Source: an uncultured Clostridia bacterium (GTDB lineage Bacteria; Bacillota; Clostridia; Christensenellales; Borkfalkiaceae). Taken from it: a DNA stretch of 7,478 bases. The notes under the pieces were generated by a model. It was not told where the DNA came from, did not search any database, and saw only the letters and a program-made list of their open reading frames with translations. The translations under genes and the position numbers were made by a program. Where the stretch lies: positions 1 through 7,478 of the forward strand of contig CAMAJQ010000030.1 of assembly GCA_945835865.1 (NCBI GenBank), in the 5' to 3' direction. Positions 1 through 6,183 of the stretch are shown here, piece after piece (position 1 is the first letter of the stretch; every line of letters starts with the position of its first letter).

Positions 1-861
1 GGCGTTCCGTTCGGCTTCCGCCATCCCCTTCCCTTTCTTCGTTCGCAGATGGAGGAGAACCGCCGAATTTCCGTCTTTCAGCCCCTCGAAAAGCCGTACC
101 ATCTCCTTGATGTCGTGACCGTCGAAAATACCGACGGATTTCAGCCCGAGCGATTCGATAATCGCCGTCCTGTTCAGGCGGATCTTAAACGACCGCTTCA
201 TTTTTTTCAGTTGTTTACCGATCCATTTTTTCCCGACCAGGCGCTCCGCCAACGCCATTACCCTGCCGTAAGACTTTTTCGTCGCGATGCGGGTAAAAAA
301 TTTATACAGTCCGTTGTCGTTGACCGATATGGACATGCCGTTGTCGTTGAAGATCAGAATGAGTTTCCGCGGTTTTTTATCTCCCGAAGTCAGCGCTTCG
401 AGATTTTCACCATTAAACAGAGAGGCGTCCCCCACCACGTCGATGACGTTGTAATCTTCGCCGAGTTTATCGCGGGAAAGGCATAGACCTAAACTTGCGG
501 AAACGGAATTTCCCGCATGACCCGCGCAGAAGGGATCGTACTCGCTTTCTTCGGGAAAGGGAAAGCCGCTCAGCCCCCCCCTCTTCCGGATGGTATCAAA
601 CCGATCGTTTCTTCCGCTCAGGATTTTATGCGCGTAGGCTTGATGCCCCACGTCGAAGAGAAGTTTATCCTTAGGGAAATCGAAAACGTAGTAAAGCGCG
701 ACGGTAACGTCTACCATACCGAGGTTAGAAGAAAGATGCCCGCCGTTTTCATAAGTGACCTCTTCGATCCGTTCCCGGATCTCTCGGGCAAGGATATTCA
801 GTTCGTCCACCCGTAATTTTTTTACGTCCGCGGGGGATTTTACGTTTTCAAGTAAACTCAT
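1..861 (-). CDS. dxs: 1-deoxy-D-xylulose-5-phosphate synthase, N-terminal part (runs off the window)
   Basis: This thiamine-diphosphate enzyme condenses pyruvate with glyceraldehyde 3-phosphate to form 1-deoxyxylulose 5-phosphate, the first step of the MEP isoprenoid pathway, in the cytosol. I translated 287 codons from the ATG at 859-861, open to base 1. The family usually has about 580-640 residues, so roughly half is present. Visible DXS blocks are GGHLSSNLG (40-48, His42), DVGHQAYAHK (70-79, His73), GGLSGFP (96-102), AGHAGNSVS (113-121, His115), the ThDP/metal motif starting GDASLFNGENLEAL (144-157) with Asn172 in NDNGMSIS, then FDGHDI (246-251) and KKGKG (275-279). The ThDP motif has GDA where most DXS have GDG, and the linker at about 185-240 is short and basic, so this is a divergent member. 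It is the third gene of the operon, 25 nt after pepT. Family assignment is very likely; catalytic competence is inferred, because the C-terminal transketolase halves are not visible. Confidence 0.93.
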   Translation of the reverse strand, partial: MSLLENVKSPADVKKLRVDELNILAREIRERIEEVTYENGGHLSSNLGMVDVTVALYYVFDFPKDKLLFDVGHQAYAHKILSGRNDRFDTIRKRGGLSGFPFPEESEYDPFCAGHAGNSVSASLGLCLSRDKLGEDYNVIDVVGDASLFNGENLEALTSGDKKPRKLILIFNDNGMSISVNDNGLYKFFTRIATKKSYGRVMALAERLVGKKWIGKQLKKMKRSFKIRLNRTAIIESLGLKSVGIFDGHDIKEMVRLFEGLKDGNSAVLLHLRTKKGKGMAEAERNA

Positions 862-870
862 TCCGTTTTC

Positions 871-878
871 CCTTCTCC
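871..878 (-). promoter_or_regulatory. Ribosome binding site of dxs
   Basis: The minus strand reads GGAGAAGG, 9 nt before the ATG at 861, inside the 25-nt gap after pepT. It supports that start codon. No promoter or terminator fits in the gap, so dxs is probably co-transcribed with pepT. Confidence 0.7.
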
Positions 879-886
879 GGGATCTT

Positions 887-2098
887 TTATTGCCGTTCCG
901 CGTAGAGGGAAACGATCTTTAAAATAACTTCGGTCATGCGATCGGGCGCGCCCGCGGGAATAAACTCCGTACGGGAATGGAAATTATAGCCGCCCGTCGA
1001 AAGGTTGGGACAGGGCAACCCGAGAAAAGACAGCCTCGCGCCGTCCGTGCCTCCCCGGATGGGAACGGTGATCGGCTCGATACCGCAATCTTTCATGGCT
1101 TTGCGCGCGTTTTCGACGAGATGAAAGTTTTCACGGATGACGGAAGCCATGTTGTAATAACTGTCCTTGACCGTCGCCGTAAAAGTTCCCTCTCCGTATT
1201 TTCCGTTCAAAAAGTCCGCACAAGAGAGGAAAAACTCTTTCCTGCGACGGAAATTCTCCCCGTCGTGATCGCGGATGATGTATTTGCAGGTCGCCTTTTC
1301 CACGTCGGCGGAAAGTTCGTCCGCCATGTAAAACCCTTCGTAATTCTCCGTGTGAACGGGACGGTCCGCTTCGGGAAGCAGGTCGTGGAATTCACAGAAA
1401 AGATCGACGGCATTTTTCATTCTGTTCTTCGCTCCGCCCGGATGAATGCTGTATCCCTTCACTTCGATCGTAGCCGCTGCGGCGTTGAAGTTTTCGTATT
1501 CGATCTCCCCGAGTTTTCCTCCGTCCACCGTATATCCGAAATCGGCGGCGAATTTCTCAACGTCGAACAGATCCGTTCCCCTGCCGATCTCTTCGTCGGG
1601 AGTAAATGCGATCGCAATCTCACCGTGCCGGAAAGAGGGGTCGTTCACCATTCTTTCCGCAGCGGTCACGATCTCTGCGACCCCCGCCTTGTCGTCTGCC
1701 CCGAGCAAAGTGTTTCCGTCCGTTACGATCAGGGTTTCTCCGATCAGTTCTCTCAGATCGGGATTGTCCTTTTCGGAAAGGGTGACTCCGTTTCCGAGGG
1801 GAATATCCCCTCCTTCGTATACGACCTCCCGCGGACGGACGTTTTCACCCGAAACGGCGGGCGACGTATCGACGTGCGCCAGAAAACATAGAACAGGCAA
1901 ACCTTCCGCATTTGCAGGGATCCTCGCCGTTACGTAGCCGTTTTCATCCTGCTCCGCGGCAATTCCCATTGCGAGAAGTTCTTCCTTTAAAAAGGAAAGC
2001 AAGGTCCTCTGCCCCTCCGTGCTCGGACAGGAAGAGGAATTTTCGTCCGAAGTCGTATGGAACGTGACGTATTTCAGAAATCTCTCTTTTGCGGTCAT
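887..2098 (-). CDS. pepT: Peptidase T (tripeptide aminopeptidase, M20B family)
   Basis: This cytosolic dinuclear zinc enzyme removes the N-terminal residue from tripeptides, finishing peptide breakdown. Its 403 residues are about the normal length (roughly 405-410). The metal and catalytic residues of the M20B family are all visible: His75 and Asp77 in AHVDTSP, the bridging Asp135 in LLGADDKAG, the general-base Glu169 and metal ligand Glu170 in TPDEEIG, Asp192 in YTVDGG, and His374 in YNFHSRTEF. Peptidase T signatures such as GEIEYENFNAA (197-207) and IRGGTDGARLS (347-357) set it apart from other M20 peptidases. The central segment (about 207-320) is the usual dimerisation lid. The ATG lies 1 nt after the stop of the upstream M18 gene (TAA-T-ATG) and has no clear Shine-Dalgarno site, so its translation is probably coupled to that gene. 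Intact and confidently identified. Confidence 0.97.
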   Translation of the reverse strand: MTAKERFLKYVTFHTTSDENSSSCPSTEGQRTLLSFLKEELLAMGIAAEQDENGYVTARIPANAEGLPVLCFLAHVDTSPAVSGENVRPREVVYEGGDIPLGNGVTLSEKDNPDLRELIGETLIVTDGNTLLGADDKAGVAEIVTAAERMVNDPSFRHGEIAIAFTPDEEIGRGTDLFDVEKFAADFGYTVDGGKLGEIEYENFNAAAATIEVKGYSIHPGGAKNRMKNAVDLFCEFHDLLPEADRPVHTENYEGFYMADELSADVEKATCKYIIRDHDGENFRRRKEFFLSCADFLNGKYGEGTFTATVKDSYYNMASVIRENFHLVENARKAMKDCGIEPITVPIRGGTDGARLSFLGLPCPNLSTGGYNFHSRTEFIPAGAPDRMTEVILKIVSLYAERQ

Positions 2099-2099
2099 A

Positions 2100-3512
2100 T
2101 TATTTCAGAAAAGCGACGAACGCTTCGTACGTGCTGTAAAGGTCGGCTTTGGAAATCACTTCGTAAGGAGAATGCATGGAAATGACGGGAACGCCGATAT
2201 CGACGGTGTCCACGTTCATTTTCGAAACGTATTTGGCGACCGTTCCGCCGCCGCCCGCGTCGACCTTGCCGAGTTCCGCCGTCTGCCAGATTACTTTGTT
2301 CTCGGCAAAAATCTTTCTGATTCTGCCCATCAGTTCGGCGCTTGCGTCGTTCGAGCCGCTCTTGCCGCCCGATCCAGTAAATTTACACACCGCAGTGCCG
2401 TACCCGACGAGGCTGGCGTTTCTCTTCTCGTAAACGGATGCGAAATTCGGATCGTATCCCGCCGTCACGTCAGCCGACAGGCATACGCTTGCATTTCTGA
2501 CCGCCGCGGGATCTTTTCCCTGCGAGGCGGCAAGCGCGTTGATCACGTCCTCGTAAAGGGCGCACTGCATTCCCGTATTGCCTTCGCTGCCGATCTCCTC
2601 TTTGTCGGCGAGAACGACCATGACCGTATGCTCGTCGCTCCCGTCGTCGAGAAGTGCGGTAAGCGCGGGATAAGAGCAGACTTTGTCGTCGTGTCCGTAA
2701 CCTCCGACGAGCGCGCGGTCGAAACCGACGTCCTTGGCACGGAACGCAGGAACGGCGCAAAGTTCGGCGCTCAGAAAATCTTCTTCGGTCATGCCGTAAA
2801 GTTCGTTCAGTTTGCTGAGGACGGTCAGGCGGATCTTTTCCTTCACGTCGTCGTCGCGGAAAGGATATCCGCCGACGAGCACGTTAAGCGTTTCTCCGTC
2901 GATGATCTGCCCCATGGTTTTCTGCGCCTGTTCTCTTGCGAGATGGGGAAGGAGGTCGTTTACGTAGAAGACGGGGTCGTTTTCTCCGTCGCCGATCTTC
3001 ACCGTCTTCACGCTGCCGTCGGCGAGAACGACCGTCCCGTGCAGAGCAAGGGGGATCGCCGTCCACTGGTATTTCTTGATCCCTCCGTAATAGTGAGTCT
3101 TCAAAAACGCCATGCCGGAATCTTCGTAAAGAGGATTCTGCTTGATGTCGAGACGGGGGGAATCGATGTGCGAGGCGAGAATTCTCACCCCGTCTTTCTC
3201 AAGATCGGCTTTTCCCGCCTTGAACAACACGAGACTCTTGCCTCTGTTATCGAAATATTTTCTGTCGCCCGGCTTAATCGGATCTCCGAGGCGGTAAGGG
3301 GTATATCCCTTTTTCTCGGCAAGCGCGATCGACGTCACGACTGCCTCTCTTTCCGTTTTGGACTCGTCGAGATAGGCTTTATATCCTTCGGCATAGGCGA
3401 AAACCGCCTCTTTCTTCTGCTCGTCGCACTCTTCGAAATAGCACGTCTTTTTAAAAGAAAGTTTTGTTTCGAGTTCGGCACCGCGGCTGAGTTTTTCCTT
3501 TTTTTCGCTCAT
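2100..3512 (-). CDS. apeA: M18 family aminopeptidase (aspartyl-aminopeptidase fold, ApeA type)
   Basis: This cytosolic zinc exopeptidase removes N-terminal residues from peptides. M18 enzymes form large tetrahedral dodecamers. Its 470 residues match the bacterial 'aminopeptidase 1' branch (about 450-470) rather than the shorter ApeB branch (about 430). Conserved metal and catalytic motifs are present in order: SHIDSPR (114-120, His115), the GHDDK segment with bridging Asp275, DKEEIGS (303-309, catalytic Glu305 and ligand Glu306), SADVTAGYDP (346-355, Asp348) and SMHSPYE (445-451, His447). YRLGDPIKPGDRKYFDNR (73-90) and YYGGIKKYQW (141-150) are further ApeA-like blocks. The first 30 residues are charged, with no export signal. 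The start is supported by AAAGGAG 7 nt upstream. It is first in an operon with pepT and dxs, driven by the promoter at 3595-3623. Substrate preference (acidic or broader) cannot be read from the sequence, and the symbol rests on resemblance only. Confidence 0.94.
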   Translation of the reverse strand: MSEKKEKLSRGAELETKLSFKKTCYFEECDEQKKEAVFAYAEGYKAYLDESKTEREAVVTSIALAEKKGYTPYRLGDPIKPGDRKYFDNRGKSLVLFKAGKADLEKDGVRILASHIDSPRLDIKQNPLYEDSGMAFLKTHYYGGIKKYQWTAIPLALHGTVVLADGSVKTVKIGDGENDPVFYVNDLLPHLAREQAQKTMGQIIDGETLNVLVGGYPFRDDDVKEKIRLTVLSKLNELYGMTEEDFLSAELCAVPAFRAKDVGFDRALVGGYGHDDKVCSYPALTALLDDGSDEHTVMVVLADKEEIGSEGNTGMQCALYEDVINALAASQGKDPAAVRNASVCLSADVTAGYDPNFASVYEKRNASLVGYGTAVCKFTGSGGKSGSNDASAELMGRIRKIFAENKVIWQTAELGKVDAGGGGTVAKYVSKMNVDTVDIGVPVISMHSPYEVISKADLYSTYEAFVAFLK

Positions 3513-3519
3513 TTTTACA

Positions 3520-3526
3520 CTCCTTT
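3520..3526 (-). promoter_or_regulatory. Ribosome binding site of the M18 aminopeptidase
   Basis: The minus strand reads AAAGGAG, 7 nt before the ATG at 3512. It is a near-consensus site and fixes the start codon. Confidence 0.85.
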
Positions 3527-3558
3527 TCCGATTCTTCTTTCCTTCCGGAGCATTTCGA

Positions 3559-3575
3559 TTCCTTCACGGAAGGAA
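3559..3575 (-). repeat. Leader hairpin / inverted repeat in the 5' UTR of the peptidase operon
   Basis: A perfect 7-bp inverted repeat with a 3-nt loop reads TTCCTTC-CGT-GAAGGAA on the minus strand. It lies about 20 nt downstream of the -10 box and about 45 nt upstream of the start codon, so it falls early in the predicted leader RNA. No U-tract follows, so it is not an ordinary terminator. It could stabilise the transcript or be an operator half-site pair. Its role is unknown. Confidence 0.5.
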
Positions 3576-3594
3576 GGTAGTTTTTTCCGATATT

Positions 3595-3623
3595 ATTATA
3601 GCACAAAGCGGAGAGCATTTCAA
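3595..3623 (-). promoter_or_regulatory. Sigma-A promoter of the apeA-pepT-dxs operon
   Basis: On the minus strand the -35 box is TTGAAA (3618-3623), one base from consensus. A 17-bp spacer follows, then a perfect TATAAT -10 box (3595-3600) preceded by TGC, giving an extended -10. The predicted transcript start is near 3588, which leaves a leader of about 75 nt before the M18 start. The sequence match is strong; activity has not been tested. Confidence 0.88.
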
Positions 3624-3640
3624 CGATTTTGAAAGCCGTT

Positions 3641-3670
3641 TTGACATATTCCGTCCGTCGCGCGCATATT
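3641..3670 (+). promoter_or_regulatory. Possible rightward promoter, divergent to the peptidase promoter
   Basis: A perfect TTGACA -35 box (3641-3646) is followed, after 18 bp, by CATATT (3665-3670), a 4-of-6 match to the -10 consensus. It would start transcription near 3677, towards the small ORF at 3726. The -10 box is weak and the spacer is one base long, so the call is tentative. Confidence 0.35.
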
Positions 3671-3689
3671 TTTTTGCATAGAACGACCA

Positions 3690-3709
3690 CCGGACGAAAG
3701 GGCGTCCGG
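3690..3709 (+). repeat. GC-rich hairpin just upstream of the small ORF's ribosome site
   Basis: A perfect 7-bp stem, CCGGACG / CGTCCGG, encloses a 6-nt AAAGGG loop. It ends 2 nt before the AGGAG at 3712-3716. In a rightward transcript it would occupy most of the short leader. In a leftward transcript it has no U-tract and would not terminate. A role in controlling the small ORF is possible but inferred. Confidence 0.5.
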
Positions 3710-3725
3710 ACAGGAGAAAAAATAA

Positions 3726-3908
3726 ATGACCTCCTTCGATCTTTGTCTGCTGTTTGCCGTCTGCCTTATCCTGCCCTTCGGCGTAAAATTCTCCCGTTCG
3801 GGAAAATGCGTGCGTTGTCCGCGCCGATCCCGCGGCTGCCCCAAAAAGAATCTTCCGCTTTATAAAAAGAAAACCCCTCGCGGAAGGATTCCGCAAGGGG
3901 AAAAATAG
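3726..3908 (+). CDS. Possible small membrane protein, 60 aa, not recognised
   Basis: This is the only plus-strand ORF with its own expression signals: AGGAG at 3712-3716, 9 nt before the ATG, and a possible promoter at 3641-3670. The protein has a hydrophobic stretch at about residues 6-20 (LCLLFAVCLILPFGV), then a basic, cysteine-bearing part: Cys28 and Cys31 as a CxxC, with Cys38 following. It ends in a lysine/arginine-rich tail. The first 40 or so codons look usable, but the last ten or more run through the terminator hairpin of the opposing lipoprotein gene, which suggests a chance ORF or one that has drifted into the terminator. I know no matching family. It could be a genuine small membrane protein or simply an open stretch of intergenic DNA, and I lean slightly towards the latter. 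Confidence 0.3.
   Translation: MTSFDLCLLFAVCLILPFGVKFSRSGKCVRCPRRSRGCPKKNLPLYKKKTPRGRIPQGEK
3862..3900 (-). terminator. Intrinsic terminator of the lipoprotein operon
   Basis: The arms at 3874-3885 and 3889-3900 form a 12-bp GC-rich stem with a 3-nt loop. On the minus strand the single imperfect pair is a G-U wobble, whereas on the plus strand it is a C-A mismatch. The minus strand continues into TTTTCTTTTTAT, a good U-tract. The hairpin begins 23 nt after the lipoprotein stop codon. On the plus strand the only T-run comes 9 nt beyond the stem, so rightward termination would be weak. Confidence 0.92.
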
Positions 3909-3923
3909 ATTTTTCCTGTGGTT

Positions 3924-6137
3924 TTACGCCTGCGCGGCGAAGAAGCCGAGCATGAGACCGATCCCCTGATAGTTGAGGGCGAGGTGATCGCTTGCGACAA
4001 AATCCGCATAGGATGCGTCGCTTCCGAAATTCGGCGCCCAGGAAACGGTCTGCCCGTTATAATAAAGCAGAGATTCCGTGTTGACGTTGAACGTCGGCGC
4101 GCCTTGTTTCGTGATCGATTTCAAGGTTTGACCGAAAGCATTATTCTCCATTCTGGAAAGAGTGGTCGTTTTGCCGTTCGCGGTGATGTCGGCAAGCCCC
4201 ATCGTGTCGTTGTTGGAAATGACGCTCGTTCCCGTGCCGTTCGGCATGAGAAGGCAGACCAGATTAAGGACTTCCTTTTTGTTCGCCGTCGTGGTAAGCG
4301 ATTTTCCGAGAGGATTGAACAGTGCGTTGAATTTTTTGATTTCCGCAATGATCGCCGAAGCGCCTTCGATCGAGGCGAACCAGATCTCGCTGCCCGTCAC
4401 GTTGCTGATCAGCGTGGAATCGACCGCATGCATGGTGGGATAGGAATGTTTATCCGTGGTCGGATTGTAATGGGTAAGAATAAACAACGGACCGCCCGCT
4501 CTTTCGAAATTGGATTCCGAAATGTTCAGCGTGGCAGCGCCCCACATATACCCTGCCGACTGGTAAGAATCGTAACACTTCACGTGGTGAACGTTGAACG
4601 AACATTCGAATTCGGGGAATAAAGCGATGAAAAGAGTCTTGAGCAGAACGTTATCGATATCGAGCTTGCAGAAACCCGATTTCAGGAAGATAAGACCTCC
4701 CGCATAAACGGGATTGTCGTTTTCGTCTTTCCACTCGCTTCTGTTCGCGTTTCCGATCACGTTCAGGTTTTCGACTCTGCCCGATACCGTAAAATCGGAT
4801 TTGATCGATTCGTCCGTTCCGCAGATCTTCATCAACGAAGCGTTCGAGTAATCCGAGCCGTATCCCACGCCTTCTTCCGAATCGAAAGAAGCGACGAGGG
4901 GAAGCGCGGAAAGATCAAGCGAATAATAGTTACCTATCACCGAGAACGATTCATTCCCCGCGAGTTCGCGCAGGAAAAGGAAGGTCGTATTGCCGAAGGT
5001 AAGATCGCGCAGGAAAGTCTGTTCTTCGTAGGACGCAACCACTTTTTTATCTTCGCCGCTGCCCTCATAGTAACTGAAAGGCTTTTTCACCGTGTAGGTG
5101 AATGCGGACGGAATGTCGCTCGCGGTAAGGCGGACGTCGCGTTGGAACACGACGGCTTTCGCATTGACGTCCGTAAGTCCTTTTTCTTCCTTCAGCGCGG
5201 CAAACGCCTCGATCCTTTCGGGAATGGACGAATTCTCGATCACGGCGAGATCCTTCGCTTCGTACACGTTATAGCCGTCGACGACGGTAACGGTCACGGA
5301 GACGGCGGAAAACTGACGGCTGAGCTCGTAACTGTCCGACGGAAGAACGGAGAGAACGAAAGTCTTTCCGACTGCGTCCGGAGTGAAGACGTATTCGTTC
5401 TTCACGTCGTACGAAGTGACGTACAGCGTATCGCCGTCGTAAAATCCGGTAGCGTTCGCAGAAGGATCGGCGACTTTCTTCGCCGTCAGAAGGACGTCCG
5501 TCTCTCCCTTAAGGGTGACGGAGGAAACCGATCTGAACCTCTCGAGGGTGAAGAACACGCCCGTCTCGTTATCCATAACGGTGACCTGGGGCAGATAGAG
5601 GAAGGCGTTGTCGTCCCCCGCGAAATATTCGGGGTTTTCTTCCTTGAAAAACTGCCCTTCGTATTCGGCTTCGCCGTACACCGCCGTTCCCGCCTCGGCG
5701 ACGATGGAATTGTACCTCGTCAGACGGACGTCGTTTTCATAGCCCGTCACGACGAAGTCCTCGTCGTTTCCGTCGGGGTCGGTCACGCGGACGGTAAAGG
5801 AAGTCTTCGCGGATTCGTAAACGACTTCGATCGTTTTCTCTCCCGTCTTTGCCGTCACGGACGTATCCCGTTTCTCAAGGATCTTCCCCCCGCAGGTGAG
5901 AGTCACGTCGTCGAACGTAAGATTTTTCGAACTCTTGTCGTTGTAGCGGGCGGTGATTTTCATCTCGGAAAAATCGAGCGTTTCCCCGACGACCGCTTCC
6001 GTTTTCACCGAAGTTTTCACAACGGAAATCTCTTCGAGTTTCAACGCTCCCCCGCAGGACAAAGCAGACGCGGCGCAGGACAACGCGACGCATAGGGTCA
6101 CCGCGAGCGCGGTAAGTTTTCTGAAGAACATTTTCAT
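3924..6137 (-). CDS. Large secreted lipoprotein with N-terminal Ig-like domain, function unknown
   Basis: The 737 residues start with a signal peptide: MKMFFRK, a hydrophobic core at about 8-27, and a lipobox-like ALSC with Cys28 as the likely lipidated residue, followed by GG. The lipobox has Ala rather than Leu at -3, and Cys21 (ALSC again) is a second candidate. Residues about 33-118 look like a bacterial Ig-like domain: VVGETLDFSEMKITARYNDK, then a closing strand of GEKTIEVVY and FTVRVTD. The rest is not recognised. Residues about 450-555 have short alternating strands with Gly and Asn turns (VENLNVIG, LIFLKSG, LDIDNVLL, AATLNISESNF) that could form a parallel beta-helix; this is an inference. 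No LPXTG sorting signal or C-terminal anchor is seen, and the protein ends in FFAAQA. AAAGGAG precedes the start by 6 nt. It is the last gene before the terminator and 46 nt after the anchored protein, so it probably belongs to the permease operon. A role in surface binding or envelope function is a guess. Confidence 0.85.
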   Translation of the reverse strand: MKMFFRKLTALAVTLCVALSCAASALSCGGALKLEEISVVKTSVKTEAVVGETLDFSEMKITARYNDKSSKNLTFDDVTLTCGGKILEKRDTSVTAKTGEKTIEVVYESAKTSFTVRVTDPDGNDEDFVVTGYENDVRLTRYNSIVAEAGTAVYGEAEYEGQFFKEENPEYFAGDDNAFLYLPQVTVMDNETGVFFTLERFRSVSSVTLKGETDVLLTAKKVADPSANATGFYDGDTLYVTSYDVKNEYVFTPDAVGKTFVLSVLPSDSYELSRQFSAVSVTVTVVDGYNVYEAKDLAVIENSSIPERIEAFAALKEEKGLTDVNAKAVVFQRDVRLTASDIPSAFTYTVKKPFSYYEGSGEDKKVVASYEEQTFLRDLTFGNTTFLFLRELAGNESFSVIGNYYSLDLSALPLVASFDSEEGVGYGSDYSNASLMKICGTDESIKSDFTVSGRVENLNVIGNANRSEWKDENDNPVYAGGLIFLKSGFCKLDIDNVLLKTLFIALFPEFECSFNVHHVKCYDSYQSAGYMWGAATLNISESNFERAGGPLFILTHYNPTTDKHSYPTMHAVDSTLISNVTGSEIWFASIEGASAIIAEIKKFNALFNPLGKSLTTTANKKEVLNLVCLLMPNGTGTSVISNNDTMGLADITANGKTTTLSRMENNAFGQTLKSITKQGAPTFNVNTESLLYYNGQTVSWAPNFGSDASYADFVASDHLALNYQGIGLMLGFFAAQA

Positions 6138-6143
6138 ATTTTT

Positions 6144-6150
6144 CTCCTTT
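6144..6150 (-). promoter_or_regulatory. Ribosome binding site of the lipoprotein gene
   Basis: The minus strand reads AAAGGAG, 6 nt before the ATG at 6137. The 46-nt gap upstream shows no terminator and no convincing promoter, so read-through from the preceding gene is likely. Confidence 0.85.
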
Positions 6151-6183
6151 TACTGATATATTTTCGAACTGACTTTTACCGTT

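Noticed and set aside
49..816. Two plus-strand ORFs (49-486 and 517-816)
   Set aside because: They are antisense to dxs, whose translation shows clear DXS motifs on the minus strand. They have no ribosome site and no recognisable protein.
977..1937. Plus-strand ORFs opposite pepT
   Set aside because: The minus strand encodes an intact peptidase T with all metal ligands; the plus frames have no start signals or family likeness.
2019..3632. 537-codon plus-strand ORF opposite the M18 gene
   Set aside because: It is antisense to a complete M18 aminopeptidase; its openness follows from codon bias. No ribosome site precedes it.
3792..3803. Palindrome TCCCGTTCGGGA
   Set aside because: The stem is 5 bp with only a 2-nt loop; too short and unsupported to call a site.
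3629..3865. Alternative plus-strand 78-codon ORF in the intergenic region
   Set aside because: It begins upstream of the TTGACA box and has no ribosome site; the 3726 ORF in another frame fits the signals better.
3564..3896. Minus-strand ORFs in the intergenic region (3564-3896, 3620-3844, 3451-3690)
   Set aside because: They run across the terminator, the promoter and hairpins, have no ribosome site, and give basic, low-complexity products.
5142..6095. 317-codon plus-strand ORF opposite the lipoprotein gene
   Set aside because: It is antisense to an exported protein with a signal peptide, Ig-like domain and good ribosome site.
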